Assembly (NCBI GenBank): GCA_944388105.1
Contig: CALXHN010000001.1
Span: forward strand, 1 to 64,000
DNA from: an uncultured Gemmiger sp.
GTDB taxonomy: Bacteria; Bacillota; Clostridia; Oscillospirales; Ruminococcaceae
Direction: 5' to 3'
Length of the DNA: 64,000 nt
The notes beneath the pieces were generated by a model. It had not been told where the DNA came from and did not search any database. It worked only from the letters and a program-made list of their open reading frames with translations. Made by a program: the position numbers and the translations under genes. Shown piece by piece: positions 62,180-64,000 of the stretch (the stretch's first letter is position 1; each line of letters opens with the position of its first letter).

Positions 62180-62650
62180 TTGGCATTTCAGGTTGGGGAT
62201 ATCGTCGAAGGCAAAGTCACCGGCATCAAGCCGTTTGGCGCTTTCGTCTCTTTGCCGGAAGGCAAGAACGGCCTTGTCCACATTTCCGAGGTCTCGTACG
62301 AGTACGTGCAGGATCTGTCTGCCGTGCTGAGTGATGGTCAGACTGTCAAGGTCAAAATTCTGTCCATTGCGCCGGACGGCAAGATCGCGCTGTCCATCAA
62401 ACGCACGCAGCCCGCACCCGAACGCGGTGCACGGCAGGGCGGTGCCCACCAGCAGCGGCAGCAGGGTTCGGCTCCGCGTGCCAAGCGCGAAGCCCCGCCC
62501 CGCGTGTGGCAGCCCAAACCCACGCAGCCGCAGGGGAATCTCAGCTTCGAGGATATGATGGCGCGGTACAAGTCCCAGAGCGAGGAAAAGATCGCGGACC
62601 TCAAGCGTGTGACCGAAAACCGCCGCGGCGGCTATTCTCGTCGGCGCTGA
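62180..62650 (+). CDS. S1 domain RNA-binding protein, YabR-like
   Basis: A 156-residue protein with one S1 domain at its N-terminus (FQVGDIVEGKVTGIKPFGAFVSLPEGKNGLVHISEVSYEYV region, 3-72) and a disordered, arginine- and glutamine-rich tail, then a short charged helix (FEDMMARYKSQSEEKIADLKR). The start is TTG at 62180 with AAAGGGG eight bases before it; no ATG fits. It corresponds in place and length to Bacillus yabR (general stress protein 13 type). Target RNA unknown. Confidence 0.88.
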   Translation: MAFQVGDIVEGKVTGIKPFGAFVSLPEGKNGLVHISEVSYEYVQDLSAVLSDGQTVKVKILSIAPDGKIALSIKRTQPAPERGARQGGAHQQRQQGSAPRAKREAPPRVWQPKPTQPQGNLSFEDMMARYKSQSEEKIADLKRVTENRRGGYSRRR

Positions 62651-62673
62651 TTCCCAAAACCTTAACCGCACAC

Positions 62674-62731
62674 AGCGGCAGGCCCTGTACAGCCTGGTCC
62701 AACCGGCCGGGCGGTGCGGCCTGCCTTTTTT
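62674..62731 (+). terminator. terminator after the yabR-like gene
   Basis: GGCAGGCC pairs with GGCCTGCC across a GC-rich, partly folded loop, followed by six T. Confidence 0.8.
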
Positions 62732-62789
62732 GCATGGCGCGGGATGGCCCGTGCTATGGTTGTTTCCTCATACAACGAAAGGATGTCTC

Positions 62790-63917
62790 ATGCCCACTAC
62801 CTACACCCTCGTCGCTCCCTGTTTTTTTGGCACCGAGTCCACCCTGGCCTTTGAAGTGCGCCGCATCGGTGCCCAGAACGTGCAAGTCACCGATGGCCGT
62901 GTGATTTTTGAGGGCGATGCTTCCGTCATCGCTGCCGCAAACCTGAATCTGCGCACCGCCGAGCGGGTCCTGCTGCTGCTCAAGACCTGGCAGGCCACCA
63001 CCTTTGACGAACTGTTTGACGGCGTTTACTCCATCCCCTGGGAGGAGATCATCCCCGCAGATGCCCAGTTCCCGGTCAAGGGGTCCAGCCTGTCCAGCCA
63101 GCTGTCCAGCGTGCCCGCCTGCCAGAGCATTGTGAAAAAGGCAGTGGTCAAGCGGCTGATGGCCGGCCATCACACCAATACCTTGCCCGAGACGGGCAAA
63201 CTGTACAAGCTGCGGTTTGCCCTGCGCAAAAACACGGTGGAGATGATGCTGGACACTTCCGGCGATGGTCTGCACAAGCGGGGCTACCGCCGCAACGCCA
63301 CCCTGGCACCCATCAAGGAGACTCTGGCGGCTGCCATTGCGGACCTGGGCCGGGTACGTCGGGATACCTTGGTGCAGGACCCCTTCTGCGGGTCCGGCAC
63401 GCTGGTTATTGAGGCCGCCCAGAAGGCGCTGAACATTGCCCCCGGCCTGCGCCGTCGTTTCGCCGCCGAACAGTTTGATTTTGTCCCTGCGGAGGTCTGG
63501 CGGGCCGAGCGGGCCAAAGCCATCGAACAGGCCAAGCCGGACGCAGCCTTTGAAGGTTTCGGGTATGATATTGACCCCGCTGCCGTGGCGCTGGCCACTG
63601 CCAATGCCAAGCTGGCCGGGGTGGGGGATCGCTGCCACTTTGAGGTGGCGGATGTGAAGGACTTCGTGCCCCGGGATGGCGCTACTGTGCTGACCAACCC
63701 GCCTTACGGCGAACGGCTGGGAGACGCTGCGGAAGCTGCCGCGCTGGCAGCTGTGCTGGGCAAGGCGTGGCACGCCCATCCCGGTGCCGGTCTGTATGCC
63801 ATCACCGCCGATGCCGATTTTGAGAAGCACTTCGGCGGCAAAGCCACTAAGCGCCGCAAAATTTACAACGGCATGATTCCGTGTCAGGTGTATATGTATT
63901 TCGACCGTAAAAAGTAA
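62790..63917 (+). CDS. THUMP-domain class I SAM RNA methyltransferase (YpsC/RlmL-type)
   Basis: A 375-residue rRNA N2-guanine methyltransferase-like protein. A THUMP domain spans about 45-155, then the Rossmann methyltransferase has SAM motif DPFCGSGTLVIEAA, GYDIDPAAVALATANA and catalytic NPPYGERL. It matches the YpsC group, similar to the N-terminal half of RlmL, expected to modify G2445-type positions of 23S rRNA; the exact site is inferred. GAAAGG lies 7 bases before the ATG at 62790; the longer frame upstream overlaps the terminator. A NYN-domain gene follows after 12 bases. Confidence 0.9.
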   Translation: MPTTYTLVAPCFFGTESTLAFEVRRIGAQNVQVTDGRVIFEGDASVIAAANLNLRTAERVLLLLKTWQATTFDELFDGVYSIPWEEIIPADAQFPVKGSSLSSQLSSVPACQSIVKKAVVKRLMAGHHTNTLPETGKLYKLRFALRKNTVEMMLDTSGDGLHKRGYRRNATLAPIKETLAAAIADLGRVRRDTLVQDPFCGSGTLVIEAAQKALNIAPGLRRRFAAEQFDFVPAEVWRAERAKAIEQAKPDAAFEGFGYDIDPAAVALATANAKLAGVGDRCHFEVADVKDFVPRDGATVLTNPPYGERLGDAAEAAALAAVLGKAWHAHPGAGLYAITADADFEKHFGGKATKRRKIYNGMIPCQVYMYFDRKK

Positions 63918-63929
63918 GGAGGGCCCCCG

Positions 63930-64000
63930 ATGGAAGATCTGAAACTGGCCGTTCTCATCGACGCCGACAACATCTCCCCCAAATACGTCAAGGTCATTCT
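63930..64000 (+). CDS. NYN-domain (PIN-like RNase) protein, 5' end only
   Basis: Only 23 codons are in the window: MEDLKLAVLIDADNISPKYVKVI. The LIDADN strand with its aspartate is the start of a NYN/LabA-type nuclease domain. AAGGAGGG lies 6 bases before the ATG. It is 12 bases after the RNA methyltransferase gene, suggesting joint expression. The rest of the gene is beyond the right edge. Confidence 0.75.
   Translation, partial: MEDLKLAVLIDADNISPKYVKVI

Overview
The window reads as a chromosomal segment from a GC-rich, low-mobility member of the Clostridia, most likely the Oscillospiraceae/Ruminococcaceae (Gemmiger, Subdoligranulum or Faecalibacterium relatives). The basis is the gene content and order: spoIVB-spo0A, mazG-hup-yabO-yabP-yabQ-divIC-yabR, cdaA-cdaR, rel-dtd and a CIRCE-controlled clpB, together with strong AGGAGG ribosome sites and TTGACA/TATAAT promoters with 17-bp spacers. 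The genus is an inference. I see no phage, insertion sequence, CRISPR array or rRNA. Almost every base is in tightly packed operons.

Layout. 0-3.2 kb: 5' part of guaB (minus), then a redox group of trxA, a divergent Crp/Fnr-type regulator, ccdA and a membrane-anchored TlpA-type thioredoxin. 3.2-10.5 kb: a five-gene peptide ABC importer followed by a cytoplasmic NlpC/P60 peptidase of YkfC type, preceded by a long structured leader; the set suggests recycling of murein peptides. 10.6-16.5 kb, minus strand: rpsO-pnp, and metY-metA plus a glycosyltransferase (methionine by direct sulfhydrylation). 16.6-19.4 kb: clpB with CIRCE. 19.5-22.8 kb, minus: sdpR-like/sdpI-like/ABC ATPase/permease. 22.9-26.1 kb: a lipoprotein PPIase resembling trigger factor, a DUF896 protein and a GT-C-like membrane protein.

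26.2-31.8 kb: purA, a cation diffusion facilitator, then malic enzyme, fumarase alpha, a 66-residue unknown and fumarase beta. 31.8-33.6 kb: two tRNA-Leu genes flanking a MATE pump. 33.7-36.7 kb: trkA-trkH potassium uptake. 36.8-40.5 kb: a polysaccharide deacetylase, a small membrane protein, a cytoplasmic GH13 enzyme and an EamA transporter. 40.6-42.8 kb: spoIVB-spo0A. 43.0-58.8 kb: a long co-directional run of ispDF fusion, cdaA-cdaR, FAD oxidoreductase, xpaC-like, recJ, rel, DUF6311-like membrane protein, dtd, MBL hydrolase, hemZ-like and a uridine-kinase-like protein. 59-64 kb: zinc-ribbon protein, mazG, hup, rqcP, yabP, yabQ, divIC, S1 protein, an RNA methyltransferase and the start of a NYN-domain gene.

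No single locus is obviously a new defence or mobile system. The most interesting signals are regulatory or architectural: an attenuator-like leader and an ARG-box-like site before the peptide importer, a structured clpB leader after CIRCE, an in-frame ispDF fusion that keeps an ideal internal ribosome site, a conserved-looking small ORF between the fumarase subunits, a Spo0A lacking one acidic-pocket aspartate, and a Crp-family protein with a Cys-rich loop beside thiol-redox genes.
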